Part shown: piece by piece, positions 9,052 to 16,765 of the stretch
How the letters are laid out: every line of letters begins with the position of its first letter
Position numbering within the stretch: the stretch's first letter is position 1
From: Crystallibacter permensis
GTDB lineage: Bacteria > Actinomycetota > Actinomycetes > Actinomycetales > Micrococcaceae
NCBI RefSeq assembly: GCF_025960875.1
Contig: NZ_JAODLR010000003.1
Location: forward strand, 1 to 64,000
DNA: 64,000 nucleotides
Direction of reading: 5' to 3'
The notes under the pieces: model-generated
Database searches by the model: none
What the model was told of the DNA's origin: nothing
What the model saw: only the letters and a program-made list of their open reading frames with translations
Position numbers and translations under genes: made by a program

Positions 9052-9294
9052 TTAGACGATTCGTGAGGTTAACAGTGAACCCCGGTGCACGAAGAAGCCG
9101 GAGATCAGGATGGCCGTCACGACGTTGTCGGCGGGCTGGCCGTCCGTCCGGCGCTTCATCAAGGTCACCCCGGTCTTCAGTGGCAGCTCCCGCAACCGGA
9201 ATGTGGCGCCATTCCGGCCGACGTCGACTTCGCCGTCCGGGCGAAGGCCGTTGAGCAGATCCACGGTCGGTTGTCCCGTGCCAGGGATCGTCAT
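9052..9294 (-). CDS. Small hypothetical protein
   Basis: An 80-residue reading frame, MTIPGTGQPTVDLLNGLR at the start and GFFVHRGSLLTSRIV near the end. Its third codon positions are strongly G/C, like real genes here. It has no clear ribosome site and no family that I recognise. It ends 26 bases before the operator at 9010-9026, on the same strand as the His-rich gene. It may be a real short gene or the tail of a decayed one. Confidence 0.35.
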   Translation of the reverse strand: MTIPGTGQPTVDLLNGLRPDGEVDVGRNGATFRLRELPLKTGVTLMKRRTDGQPADNVVTAILISGFFVHRGSLLTSRIV

Positions 9295-9431
9295 TGCTTG
9301 CCTGCTTGCCAGGTTGCTAGGGCGGGTTGCCCCCAGGGTGAACCCGAGTGCACCTGCCTCTCCCGCCGAGGGGCGCCGCGGCTCCGGTGGCCCGAAACTG
9401 CCTCCGCAACAATAGTTCGTCAAATCGGGAA

Positions 9432-9446
9432 TACCCCCGGGGGGTA
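9432..9446 (+). promoter_or_regulatory. CsoR-like operator before the MFS exporter
   Basis: TACCCC-CGG-GGGGTA is a perfect dyad, identical in arms and spacing to the operators at 4301-4315 and 9011-9025. It sits between a weak -35 (TTCGTC) and a TAATGC -10-like box, 83 bases before the MFS start codon. It links the exporter to the copper regulon. Confidence 0.72.
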
Positions 9447-9529
9447 ATGCGGTTCTGATGTGCATGGCGCGATGAGCCGATACAGGTCGACCCGGGCACC
9501 ATGAACCGCAACGGAAAGGAGCTGCAGAA

Positions 9530-11023
9530 ATGAAAACGTTGCCACTCGCAATCTGGGCGATGGTCATCGGCGCATTCGCAATGGGAGCCGATGAGTTCAT
9601 CGTCGCCGGGGTCGTCAGAGAGATCGCCGAAGACCTCAACGTCACTTACGGGCAGGTCGGCGCACTCGAAAGCATCTACGCGCTCGGCGTCGCAATCGGC
9701 GCCCCAGTGTTCACCGCGATCGGTACCAAGTTCGGGCGCCGGTCCATGCTGCTACTGACAACCGCAGTATTCCTCTTTGGCAACGTGGTGTCGGCGCTGG
9801 GGCCCAGCTACGAGCTGATCATGGTCGGACGCGTGATCTCCGCCACAGCACACGGCGCATTCCTCGGCATCGCCGCCGTCTTTGCCGCGGAACTTGTCGA
9901 TGCGGCGAGGAAGGGACGGGCTGTCGCGATCGTCTTCTCCGGTCTCACGGCGTCCACGGTGCTGGGCGCCCCGCTCGGTGCCGCGGTTGGTCAGGCATTC
10001 GGATGGCGGTTCACCTTCTGGACGCTGGTCGTCTTCGGGGGAATCGCGCTGCTGGGACTGCTCATCTCACTGCCGCGAACCGCCAAGAAGGGGGTGCACG
10101 CGTACGATGCGCACCACGCCCACGATTCCGCAGGTGTGCACGCACATACCCATGAACCGACGGTAGGGCAGAGCCTCGTCGAGCCCGTCGACACCTCGGA
10201 GGCGTCGCACGGGCACGGGCACGCCTCTCCAGCAGTCGGCAGCGAATTTGAGGGGCTCGATGCCCACGCTCTGGCCCACCTCGGCGGCGCCGGAAACGGG
10301 CCTACTCTGCGAGAGCAACTCAAGGCACTCGCCCGGCCGGCTGTCTGGGGAGCTTTGCTCACCACACTCTTCGGTTACGGCGGTGTGTTCACCAGCTTCG
10401 TTTACCTCGCGCCGCAATACACCGAGGTCACCGGGTTCGACGCGGCCTGGATCACCCCGCTCCTGCTGCTGTTCGGCGCCGGTCTCTTCGTCGGGAATGC
10501 GCTCGGAGGAAAGCTCGCCGACAAGGCACTCATGCCCACCGTGCTCGGCGCACTCGCAACCCTGGCAGTGGTGCTCTTCGGGATGACCTTCGCCATCCAA
10601 AATCCGATTTCCGCAGTGATCATGACCTTCGTGTTCGGTGTGACCGCGTTCGCGGTCGTCGCACCCCTGCAACTGCGCGTCATGAAGGCTGCCGGCCACG
10701 CCCCCGACGTGGCGTCCGCGGCGAACATCTCCGCGTTCACCCTCGGCAGCGCCATCGGCATCAGCCTCGGTGGCGCAGCCATTGACGGCGGACTCGGGCT
10801 GGCGTCGGTGAACTGGATCGGCGGCCTCATCACTGCAACCGGGCTCATCATCGCGGTGGTCACCTGGGCGCTGCTCGACAGGCGCGCCAACGTCACGACG
10901 CATGATCGCGCCCACGAGCGCGAGCAAAGCTCAGCCGGCGAAAGGCATGACCACCACAGCGACACGATGGCGCCAGCCGGACCGGCCACCGCCGGACACG
11001 GTCACGCAGCACACCATCACTAA
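9530..11023 (+). CDS. MFS exporter with His-rich loop and tail
   Basis: 497 residues, DHA1-type major facilitator with about 12 membrane spans. The motif-A-like loop GTKFGRRSMLL follows the second span. The loop between spans 6 and 7 (about 187-255) is unusually long and carries HAYDAHHAHD, HAHTHE and SHGHGHA. The tail carries GERHDHHSDT and ends HGHAAHHH. GGAAAGGAG precedes the ATG. Normal DHA1 drug exporters lack such histidine clusters. With a CsoR-like operator upstream, metal (copper?) efflux or metal-triggered gating is a fair inference, but sugar- or drug-efflux relatives of AraJ/YdhP type cannot be excluded. Confidence 0.85.
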   Translation: MKTLPLAIWAMVIGAFAMGADEFIVAGVVREIAEDLNVTYGQVGALESIYALGVAIGAPVFTAIGTKFGRRSMLLLTTAVFLFGNVVSALGPSYELIMVGRVISATAHGAFLGIAAVFAAELVDAARKGRAVAIVFSGLTASTVLGAPLGAAVGQAFGWRFTFWTLVVFGGIALLGLLISLPRTAKKGVHAYDAHHAHDSAGVHAHTHEPTVGQSLVEPVDTSEASHGHGHASPAVGSEFEGLDAHALAHLGGAGNGPTLREQLKALARPAVWGALLTTLFGYGGVFTSFVYLAPQYTEVTGFDAAWITPLLLLFGAGLFVGNALGGKLADKALMPTVLGALATLAVVLFGMTFAIQNPISAVIMTFVFGVTAFAVVAPLQLRVMKAAGHAPDVASAANISAFTLGSAIGISLGGAAIDGGLGLASVNWIGGLITATGLIIAVVTWALLDRRANVTTHDRAHEREQSSAGERHDHHSDTMAPAGPATAGHGHAAHHH

Positions 11024-11044
11024 GCAGCATCCCATTGCACCATC

Positions 11045-11077
11045 GGGCCGTCCCGTCGAACGCAAGCGGGACGGCCC
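11045..11077 (+). terminator. Hairpin after the MFS exporter
   Basis: GGGCCGTCCCG at 11045-11055 pairs with CGGGACGGCCC at 11067-11077, an 11-bp perfect stem, 21 bases past the exporter stop. No T tract follows. Confidence 0.65.
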
Positions 11078-11186
11078 CTCGATCCGACGGGAAGACCTAT
11101 TGATCAACCCCGAATTTCGGAACGCTGTCCAAACCCTTGTGAAGATCAAGCTTTCCGACGCGGGTAACCTCGTGATGGCATTCGTT

Positions 11187-11348
11187 CATGCCGGCGTATC
11201 ACGAGCTGCGCTCCGAGGCCCGCGAGGTCATCGCGAGGTCACCCGGTCCGGCTACACGACCGCGATGCTCACCGGCGACAACACCATCACCGCCAACGGC
11301 CTCGGCAAGGAAGCCGGCATCACCGAGGTCCAAGGCACGCCTAAGTAG
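11187..11348 (+). pseudogene. P-type ATPase fragment (ion-pump hinge region)
   Basis: Two frames together give the stretch that follows the nucleotide domain of metal ATPases: HELRSEAREVIAR (about 11197-11235), then, after a shift, SGYTTAMLTGDN and ANGLGKEAGITEV (11253-11336). MLTGDN is the classic motif. Only some 50 residues remain of a protein that is normally 650-800 long. The fragment abuts, tail to tail, the truncated PhnD-like remnant on the other strand, so an old deletion or rearrangement joined them. Confidence 0.7.
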
Positions 11349-11907
11349 GCGCTCATGGCCAGCATCGCCGAGTCATGGCCGCCCGCGAACGTGAATTCGT
11401 AGTCCTCTCCGTCCGTCAGCCCGTTATCGGCAAGTAAGGGACTTCGGCATGAAATAGCCTGTGGTGGAACCCGGATCAACGAAAGCAACCTGCTGGCCGG
11501 CGACGTCAGCGATGGAGTCGATGCCGCTGTCCGGCCGTGAATAGCAGAACGACGCCGGCTAGTCATCGCCCTTCCAGACCACCAGGGGGCCACTGAACCG
11601 TATTTGACAGCCAGGGCAGTGGAGAACGGACTCATCAATGCCACATCCGCCTGGCCCTGGCGCACTGCTTCCACCACGCCCTCGGGCATTTCCCGCTGCA
11701 CTTCCTTGCCGGTCGCATCGGCGATCATCTGTTCGATGATCTCGGATCCGGCGAGGATGTCCGGATCATCAGTACCGGGCGGCATCGCGAACACGAGCGA
11801 GGCGTCCTCCGGCGGGGCTGCGGATTCGCCGCTGCCTCCGCAGGCGGTCAGGGTCAAAGTATCTGTGAGGCGGCCAGGGAGAGGGCTGGCGTAGAACGCT
11901 TGGACAT
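11349..11907 (-). pseudogene. Decayed PhnD-like ABC binding protein
   Basis: The start MSKRSTPALSLAAS at 11907 and a lipobox-like LTACGGSGES in another frame show a lipoprotein signal broken by a frameshift near 11855. The body, with SLVFAMPPGTDDPD, VVEAVRQGQADVALMSPFS and LLADNGLTDGEDYEFTF, fits phosphonate/phosphite/arsenite-type PhnD-family binding proteins. There is also a shift at VAPWW, an in-frame TAG after KGDD near 11560, and another shift at the LLADNG block. The C-terminal half is lost at the ATPase fragment. The gene is surely dead. Similar proteins near arsenic genes include AioX, but the ligand here is a guess. Confidence 0.7.
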
Positions 11908-12085
11908 GGGATTGCCTTCGAGAAAACGAACGGGAGCGGGCCGGTCGCCAGCAACAAGAATTCTGGAGCGCCAAGGTTTCGACGAATTTCGAGAACGCTG
12001 GACTTGAAAATCCGCAAAGATGACCGGTTGCCCCAGCGTCAATATCGGGTGCGCCAAGTCAGTGTGGAGACTGTTCCCTGGCCAG

Positions 12086-12667
12086 CTATTTCGCTGCCTC
12101 GTCCCGGGCGGGCATCGGATAGAGAGCGGCGACAACGGCGATCCCGATGGCGCAGCCGAGGACTTGCGCCAGGACGAACGGCAGGACAGAGCCGGGGGCG
12201 ATACCGGCGAAAGTGTCGCTGAAGATGCGGCCGACGGTGACAGCGGGATTGGCGAACGACGTTGAACTGGTGAACCAGTAGGCCGCGCCGATGTAGGCGC
12301 CCACGGCGGGCCCGGCCAGCCCGGGACGGCCGGTGCGGACGAGGAGGAAGATCACCGCGACAAGTCCGGCGGTGGCGACGGCTTCTGCCAGAAATAGCCC
12401 GGGGCTGCTGCGTACCGTCGTGGAGATCGCTGTCGGAACGTCGAACATTAGGTTCGCGAGAAGGGCGCCGGCAACGCCGCCCGGTACCTGTGCACCGATG
12501 TAGGCGGCCGCAACCGACAGGGTCGGGCCGTGGTGCAGGTGCCGCCCAAAGTACCAGTCTGCCAGCGAAACGACGGGGTTGAAATGCGCCCCGGAGACCG
12601 GGGCGAGCACCACGATGAGTACGGCCAGGCCAAGGGCTGTCGTGATCGAGATTTCCAGCAGCTGCAG
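12086..12667 (-). pseudogene. Aquaporin/MIP channel lacking its N-terminus
   Basis: About 193 residues remain, from LQLLEISITTALG to the TAG at 12086. Both pore motifs are present: NPV in SGAHFNPVVSL and NPA in SFANPAVTV. The protein has lost its first membrane span and start codon: at 12667 the sequence changes abruptly to an opposite-strand LMW-phosphatase fragment. Channels of this kind in arsenic operons pass arsenite out of the cell. The reading upstream of 12667 on this strand is arginine-rich shadow sequence and should not be taken as its N-terminus. Confidence 0.75.
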
Positions 12668-12668
12668 T

Positions 12669-12899
12669 CTGCCGCACGTGCGTCCCCAACGCGTCGGCGA
12701 CGTCCGCTGTGACAGCGACCTGGTTGTGACCGTGTGCGACCGGGCCCATGAGGAGCCCGGCCTCGGAGCCGACCTGCACTGGTCGGTCCCGGATCCGGTC
12801 CGGGCCGGTACTCCCGAAGCCTTCGACCGGGCCTTCGAAGAGCTCAGCCGCAGGGTAGAAACCTTCGCCCCGCTCCTGGCCCCGGCCTCCACCAACTGA
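12669..12899 (+). pseudogene. C-terminal fragment of LMW phosphatase-type arsenate reductase
   Basis: About 76 residues: HVRPQRVGDVRCDSDLVVTVCDRAHEE, then LHWSVPDPVRAGTPEAFDRAFEEL. This is the C-terminal half of a LMW-phosphatase fold. The VPDP block is the usual DP-loop region. The P-loop cysteine and N-terminus are missing. Some relatives carry an N-terminal ArsR domain, but none is left here. It begins exactly where the aquaporin remnant breaks off, so both genes lost their 5' ends in one event. The next gene, arsC, starts 61 bases on. Confidence 0.65.
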
Positions 12900-12960
12900 A
12901 AGCCGTGACGGGTCGGCCCCGGCCCCAACATCAGACCACCCTCTAAGGAGCACCACGATC

Positions 12961-13380
12961 ATGAGCGCCGAAACCACCAGGAAGCCCTCCGTCCTCTTCG
13001 TCTGCGTCCACAACGCGGGACGTTCCCAGATGGCTGCCGCCTACCTCACCCACCTTGCTAAGGGCGCCATCGAAGTCCGTTCCGCCGGCTCCCAGCCCGC
13101 AGAGCAGGTGAATACTGCGGCCGTGGATGCGATGCGTGAAGAAGGCATCGACATTTCGGCCGAACTGCCCAAGGTCCTGACTACCGAGGCCGTCAAGGAT
13201 TCCGACGTCGTTATCACTATGGGCTGCGGCGACGAGTGCCCCTACTTCCCCGGCAAACGCTACGAGGACTGGGTTCTCGAAGACCCGGCCGGCAAGGGCG
13301 TTGACTTCGTCCGCCCCATCCGCGACGAGATCAAGGGCCGCATCGAAAAGCTCATCTCCGAGCTCCTGCCTGCCACGTAA
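12961..13380 (+). CDS. arsC: Arsenate reductase, LMW phosphatase family
   Basis: 139 residues. The P-loop C15-VHNAG-R21-S is intact, as are the C89/C93 pair in MGCGDEC and the D108-P109 loop. These give the three-cysteine set used by thioredoxin- or mycothiol-linked arsenate reductases. It reduces arsenate to arsenite in the cytoplasm for export. AAGGAG lies 10 bases before the ATG. The thioredoxin-reductase-like gene follows after 25 bases, so reductant supply is encoded in the same transcript. No arsenite pump (acr3/arsB) is in the window, so that partner must lie elsewhere. Confidence 0.9.
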   Translation: MSAETTRKPSVLFVCVHNAGRSQMAAAYLTHLAKGAIEVRSAGSQPAEQVNTAAVDAMREEGIDISAELPKVLTTEAVKDSDVVITMGCGDECPYFPGKRYEDWVLEDPAGKGVDFVRPIRDEIKGRIEKLISELLPAT

Positions 13381-13405
13381 CCCGAACCCACCTGAAGGAA
13401 CCCAC

Positions 13406-14380
13406 ATGCCTGAACAGCTCATCATCATCGGCTCCGGCCCCTCCGGCTACACCGCTGCCATCTATGCCGCCCGTGCAGGATTGAAACCCCTTGTCCTCGC
13501 CGGATCCGTCACCGCCGGCGGCGCCCTGATGAACACCACCGAAGTCGAAAACTTCCCCGGGTTCCCGGACGGCATCCAGGGCCCGGACCTGATGGCCGGC
13601 CTGCAGAAGCAGGCCGAAAACTTCGGCGCTGTCATCGAGTACGAGGACGTCACCGAGGTCGAACTCGCCGGACATTCCAAGCGCGTGACCACCGGCTCCG
13701 GCAAGAGCTACCAAGCCCAGGCAGTGATTCTCTCCACCGGCTCCGCCTATAAGGACCTCGGCCTGCCCGAGGAAAAGAAATTTTCCGGCCATGGCCTGTC
13801 CTGGTGCGCCACCTGCGACGGCTTCTTCTTCCGCAACCAGGACATCATCGTTGTCGGCGGCGGCGACTCCGCCATGGAAGAAGCACTCTTTTTGACCCGG
13901 TTCGGCAAGACGGTCACCGTCGTCGTCCGCCGCGCCACCCTGCGCGCTTCAAAGATCATGGCCCAGCGCGCCCGCGACAACGAGAAGATCCGGTTCGAAT
14001 ACAACAGCGCCGTTACCGCCATCCATGGCGATGCCAAGGTCACCGGCGTCACTCTGACCGACACCGTCGCCGGGGATACACGTGAGCTGGCGGCGACCGG
14101 GATCTTCGTGGCCATCGGACACCTGCCCCGGACCGAACTGGTGAAGGGCCAGATCGACCTGGACGAGGAGGGCTACATCAAGGTTGACGCGCCCACAACC
14201 GTGACCAACCTCCCGGGTGTCTTCGCCTGCGGCGACGCCGTCGATCACCGCTACCGGCAGGCCATCACCGCCGCGGGCACCGGCTGCGCCGCGGCGCTGG
14301 ACGCCGAACGCTACCTCGCCGCCCTGGAAGACAGCGACAGCATCGCCACCGCACTCGTTGAGGAGAGCACCCATGCCTGA
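13406..14380 (+). CDS. Thioredoxin-reductase-like FAD/NAD(P)H enzyme
   Basis: 324 residues, full length for the TrxB family. The FAD site is GSGPSGYTAAIYAA (9-22), the redox pair C134-A-T-C137, the NADPH site GGGDSA (151-156) and the FAD end GDAVD near 275-279. The internal ATG is chosen because TGAAGGAACCC precedes it and the sequence then begins at the FAD strand; a longer reading would overlap arsC. Its place between arsC genes suggests that it recharges the thiol donor of the arsenate reductases. Relatives in actinobacterial ars operons are called trxB or arsO-like; I keep the symbol empty. Confidence 0.88.
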   Translation: MPEQLIIIGSGPSGYTAAIYAARAGLKPLVLAGSVTAGGALMNTTEVENFPGFPDGIQGPDLMAGLQKQAENFGAVIEYEDVTEVELAGHSKRVTTGSGKSYQAQAVILSTGSAYKDLGLPEEKKFSGHGLSWCATCDGFFFRNQDIIVVGGGDSAMEEALFLTRFGKTVTVVVRRATLRASKIMAQRARDNEKIRFEYNSAVTAIHGDAKVTGVTLTDTVAGDTRELAATGIFVAIGHLPRTELVKGQIDLDEEGYIKVDAPTTVTNLPGVFACGDAVDHRYRQAITAAGTGCAAALDAERYLAALEDSDSIATALVEESTHA

Positions 14381-14456
14381 CCGCAGCGCCGAGAGCGGTC
14401 AGTTCCCGTCATTGCGGCCCGACCAGGAGCGCCCTGCAGAGAAGAAGGAGCAGCAA

Positions 14457-14869
14457 ATGCCCACGGCACCCGTGTCCTGTTCATCTGCGTGAAAAACGGC
14501 GGCAAGTCCCAGATGGCCGCGGGCCTGATGCGCGATCTCGCCCGCGGAACCATTGAGGTGCACTCGGCCGGTACCAAACCCGGCAAGGCCATCAACGCGC
14601 TCTCGGCCGAATCCCTGGCCGAGCTCGGCATTGACATCAGCGCCGAAAAGCCGAAAGCCGTCACCGAGGAAGCACTGCGGGCGGCCGACGTCGTCGTGAC
14701 TCTCGGCAGCGAAGCGAAGGTCACGGTACCCGAGGGCACGCGTTACCAGAACTGGGACATCGATGAGCCCTCCGAACGCGGCATCGAAGGCATCGAGCGG
14801 ATGCGCCTGGTTCGCGACGACATCTGCCAACGGGTGAAGGCGCTCCACGCCGAACTCATCGGCGGCTGA
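14457..14869 (+). pseudogene. ArsC-like LMW phosphatase with frameshift after start and Lys in P-loop
   Basis: ATG at 14457 has a fine AAGGAG 7 bases upstream, but its frame stops after 11 codons. The frame one base off gives RVLFICVKNGGKSQMAAGLM and a complete 126-residue-plus domain through 14869. One extra base near 14463-14468 explains this. The only in-frame start otherwise is a GTG at 14489, just after the P-loop cysteine, which would remove the nucleophile. The P-loop reads C-VKNGG-K-S, so the usual phosphate-binding Arg is Lys. I recall similar Lys-type relatives in actinobacterial ars operons, so this may be a real subfamily, here broken by an indel or read error. Confidence 0.65.
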
Positions 14870-14950
14870 ATCGGCCGGCTTCCACCCAGGGACACTCTTA
14901 AGCGAGCCCACGCCCAGCACGCGCAATCATCGGAGCCACAGGAGAACAGC

Positions 14951-15610
14951 ATGGATAACGAACACGGCACTTGGGCCAACGGCCTGAACCACGCCGAGCA
15001 CGTCCTCGGCAGGATCAGTAGAGAGCTCGCCGTCAAGTTCGACGGTGTCTTCACCGCTGAAATGGTCGACCGCTACGTCTTCGAGTCCTACACCGCCCTG
15101 GCCCGGACGGCCCGGATCAAAACCTACCTGCCCTCCATCACCCGGCACTTCGCCTACGACCGGCTCACTGCCCTGGCCCACTCGCAGGGAACCCGCCCCA
15201 GCGGCAAGCCCGAAGTACTCTTCGTCTGCGTGCAGAACGCAGGCCGGTCCCAAATGGCCGCAGCACTGCTCAAACACCACGCCGGAGAAACCGTCAACGT
15301 CCGTTCGGCCGGCTCCATGCCCGCCGAGCACCTCCTGCCCAACGTCACCGCCGCCATGAACGACCTCGGCATCAACCTCGAACACGAGTTTCCGAAACCC
15401 TTGACCGATGACGTTGTCCGCGCCGCAGACGTCGTGGTGACCATGGGCTGCGGCGACGCCTGCCCCATCTACCCGGGGAAACGGTACGAAGACAGGAAAA
15501 TCGAGGACCCCGAAGGTGGGACCCTGCAGGATGTACTCACCATCAGGGACCAGCTCGACCAACGCGTCAAAAAGCTCCTAGCCAGTCTCTCCACCGAAGC
15601 CGGGCCCTGA
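14951..15610 (+). CDS. arsC: Arsenate reductase with N-terminal helical domain
   Basis: 219 residues. The first 85 residues are a helical domain (three-helix type seen on long actinobacterial ArsC proteins, with FDGVFTAEMVDRYVFESY). The rest is a LMW-phosphatase domain with C93-VQNAG-R99-S, C167/C171 in MGCGDAC and D186-P187. All catalytic residues are present. GGAG lies 8 bases before the ATG. It is the last intact gene of the arsenic block. The extra domain is often seen in the mycothiol/mycoredoxin-using forms; its exact role is not established to my knowledge. Confidence 0.88.
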   Translation: MDNEHGTWANGLNHAEHVLGRISRELAVKFDGVFTAEMVDRYVFESYTALARTARIKTYLPSITRHFAYDRLTALAHSQGTRPSGKPEVLFVCVQNAGRSQMAAALLKHHAGETVNVRSAGSMPAEHLLPNVTAAMNDLGINLEHEFPKPLTDDVVRAADVVVTMGCGDACPIYPGKRYEDRKIEDPEGGTLQDVLTIRDQLDQRVKKLLASLSTEAGP

Positions 15611-15876
15611 GCGATGCATCGAGCTGACGTCCGTGGTCACCTGTCCGGCCATTCGGGCAGGTGACCACCGCACAGGTGCCGACTGATGCCTGTCAGTTTT
15701 TCTGGGTTTGGCCCGCATGCAATCAACGTCTGCGATCCCGCGAGGGGGGATTGCTGCGTGTTCTACTCAGCCGCCCGGAGCTGATGAATACTCTGGCCTC
15801 CGCCGAAGCGTTGCCCGCCGCAACCGGGAACAAGGTCGCGCTGTGTCCGAAATATGGAACCCGGAAGGAGAGCTTG

Positions 15877-15990
15877 ATGAGCGCGGAAGGACGCTCCGAG
15901 CAGGAAGCGAACGGCTCACACGCAAAGGCCGGCGCCTCGCGCAATTCACCGTTGCCTACAACGTCATTGAAGGTGGCCTGGAACGCCGTC
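15877..15990 (+). pseudogene. N-terminal remnant of a cation transporter
   Basis: AAGGAG stands 7 bases before an ATG at 15877 (MSAEGRSEQ). After a shift the adjoining frame reads ERLTRKGRRLAQFTVAYN, then VIEGGL. That is the usual start of CDF-like transporters leading into the first membrane span, but the span itself and all later sequence are gone. Bases 15611-15876 hold nothing else that I can support. Confidence 0.45.
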
Positions 15991-16087
15991 GGCAGGGAGG
16001 TCTTCCGGGCCGTGGAGCCAGGCGATGCGGAACTGCAGACGGCACTGGCTGCCGCGAGACCGCTAAGCGGTCACGCATGAAGATGGG

Positions 16088-16477
16088 TCAGACGTAACTG
16101 CAGATCTGTTCCGCATCGCAACACTCCGGGTCCGCTGCTTCAGCATTTGCATAGTGTTCGGCCACGGTCGCCCGCAGCGCGGTGAGTTCCGCGATTTGCT
16201 GGTCCAGATCCACCAGCTGTTTCCCCAGGACGTCCCGTACGTGGCTGCATGGCGTTATGCCGTTATCGCGGACCCGCAGAATGCCCTGGATCTGCGCCAG
16301 GGTCAGCCCCGCAATCTGGCTGCGGCGGATGAATTCAAGACGGCTGAGGGTGTCTTGCGCGTAGTTACGATAGCCGTTGGCCGAGCGTTCAGACGGGGGG
16401 AGCAGCCCCCGGTCCTCATAAAACCTGATCGTCTTGGTTGTCATACCGACAGCGGCCGCAGCTTCACCGATTCGCAT
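16088..16477 (-). CDS. MerR-family heavy-metal regulator
   Basis: 129 residues. It opens with the MerR helix-turn-helix (MRIGEAAAAVGMTTKTIRFY, 1-20) and the wing ERSANGYRNY, followed by a dimer helix. Metal ligands are C77 and the C-terminal cluster C119-C120...C126 in PECCDAEQICSYV. That pattern is closest to ZntR/CadR/MerR-type sensors of Zn, Cd, Pb or Hg. A MerR-type operator lies upstream at 16515-16532. It points away from merA, with the ccdA remnant between, so mercury control of merAB is possible but not shown. Confidence 0.85.
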   Translation of the reverse strand: MRIGEAAAAVGMTTKTIRFYEDRGLLPPSERSANGYRNYAQDTLSRLEFIRRSQIAGLTLAQIQGILRVRDNGITPCSHVRDVLGKQLVDLDQQIAELTALRATVAEHYANAEAADPECCDAEQICSYV

Positions 16478-16514
16478 GTCAGGTCCTTATCTCGTTCCAA
16501 AAGCGTCCATAACC

Positions 16515-16532
16515 CTTCCATCTTACTGGAAG
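16515..16532 (-). promoter_or_regulatory. MerR-type operator before the regulator
   Basis: CTTCCA-tcttac-TGGAAG is a perfect 6-bp dyad. On the minus strand it is followed by GGGTTATGG, a -10-like box, 38 bases before the regulator ATG. CTTCCAGT-N-TGGAAGG elements with a following TTA box are typical autoregulated MerR/CueR-family promoters. Confidence 0.55.
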
Positions 16533-16765
16533 CTTCCGCGGAAACCTTTGGTTCATTGCCGCCGCTGCCCCTATCGCGGGGGTCCTGCTCCTGCTGGCGC
16601 TGTGCCGCGCCAGCCCGGGGGCGGATTGTTGCACCCGTTCCCATCCGGGGACCAGCCCGTCTGCGGGAGGTGCTGCTGCAACAAGGCATTCACCGCTGGA
16701 GCAGGCGCACTCCCGGCTCTCCCGGCTCACTGCCCCTGTCGCTGAGGATGCGGGGGGCCGGAGGC

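Noticed and set aside
11252-11974. Single 240-codon minus-strand protein
   Set aside because: Its N-terminal and C-terminal parts are shadow sequence or the antisense of the ATPase fragment; only pieces match a PhnD-like protein, in several frames.
12086-12931. Full-length aquaporin starting at 12931
   Set aside because: Everything upstream of 12667 is the antisense of a LMW-phosphatase fragment, Arg/Ser-rich and without membrane spans.
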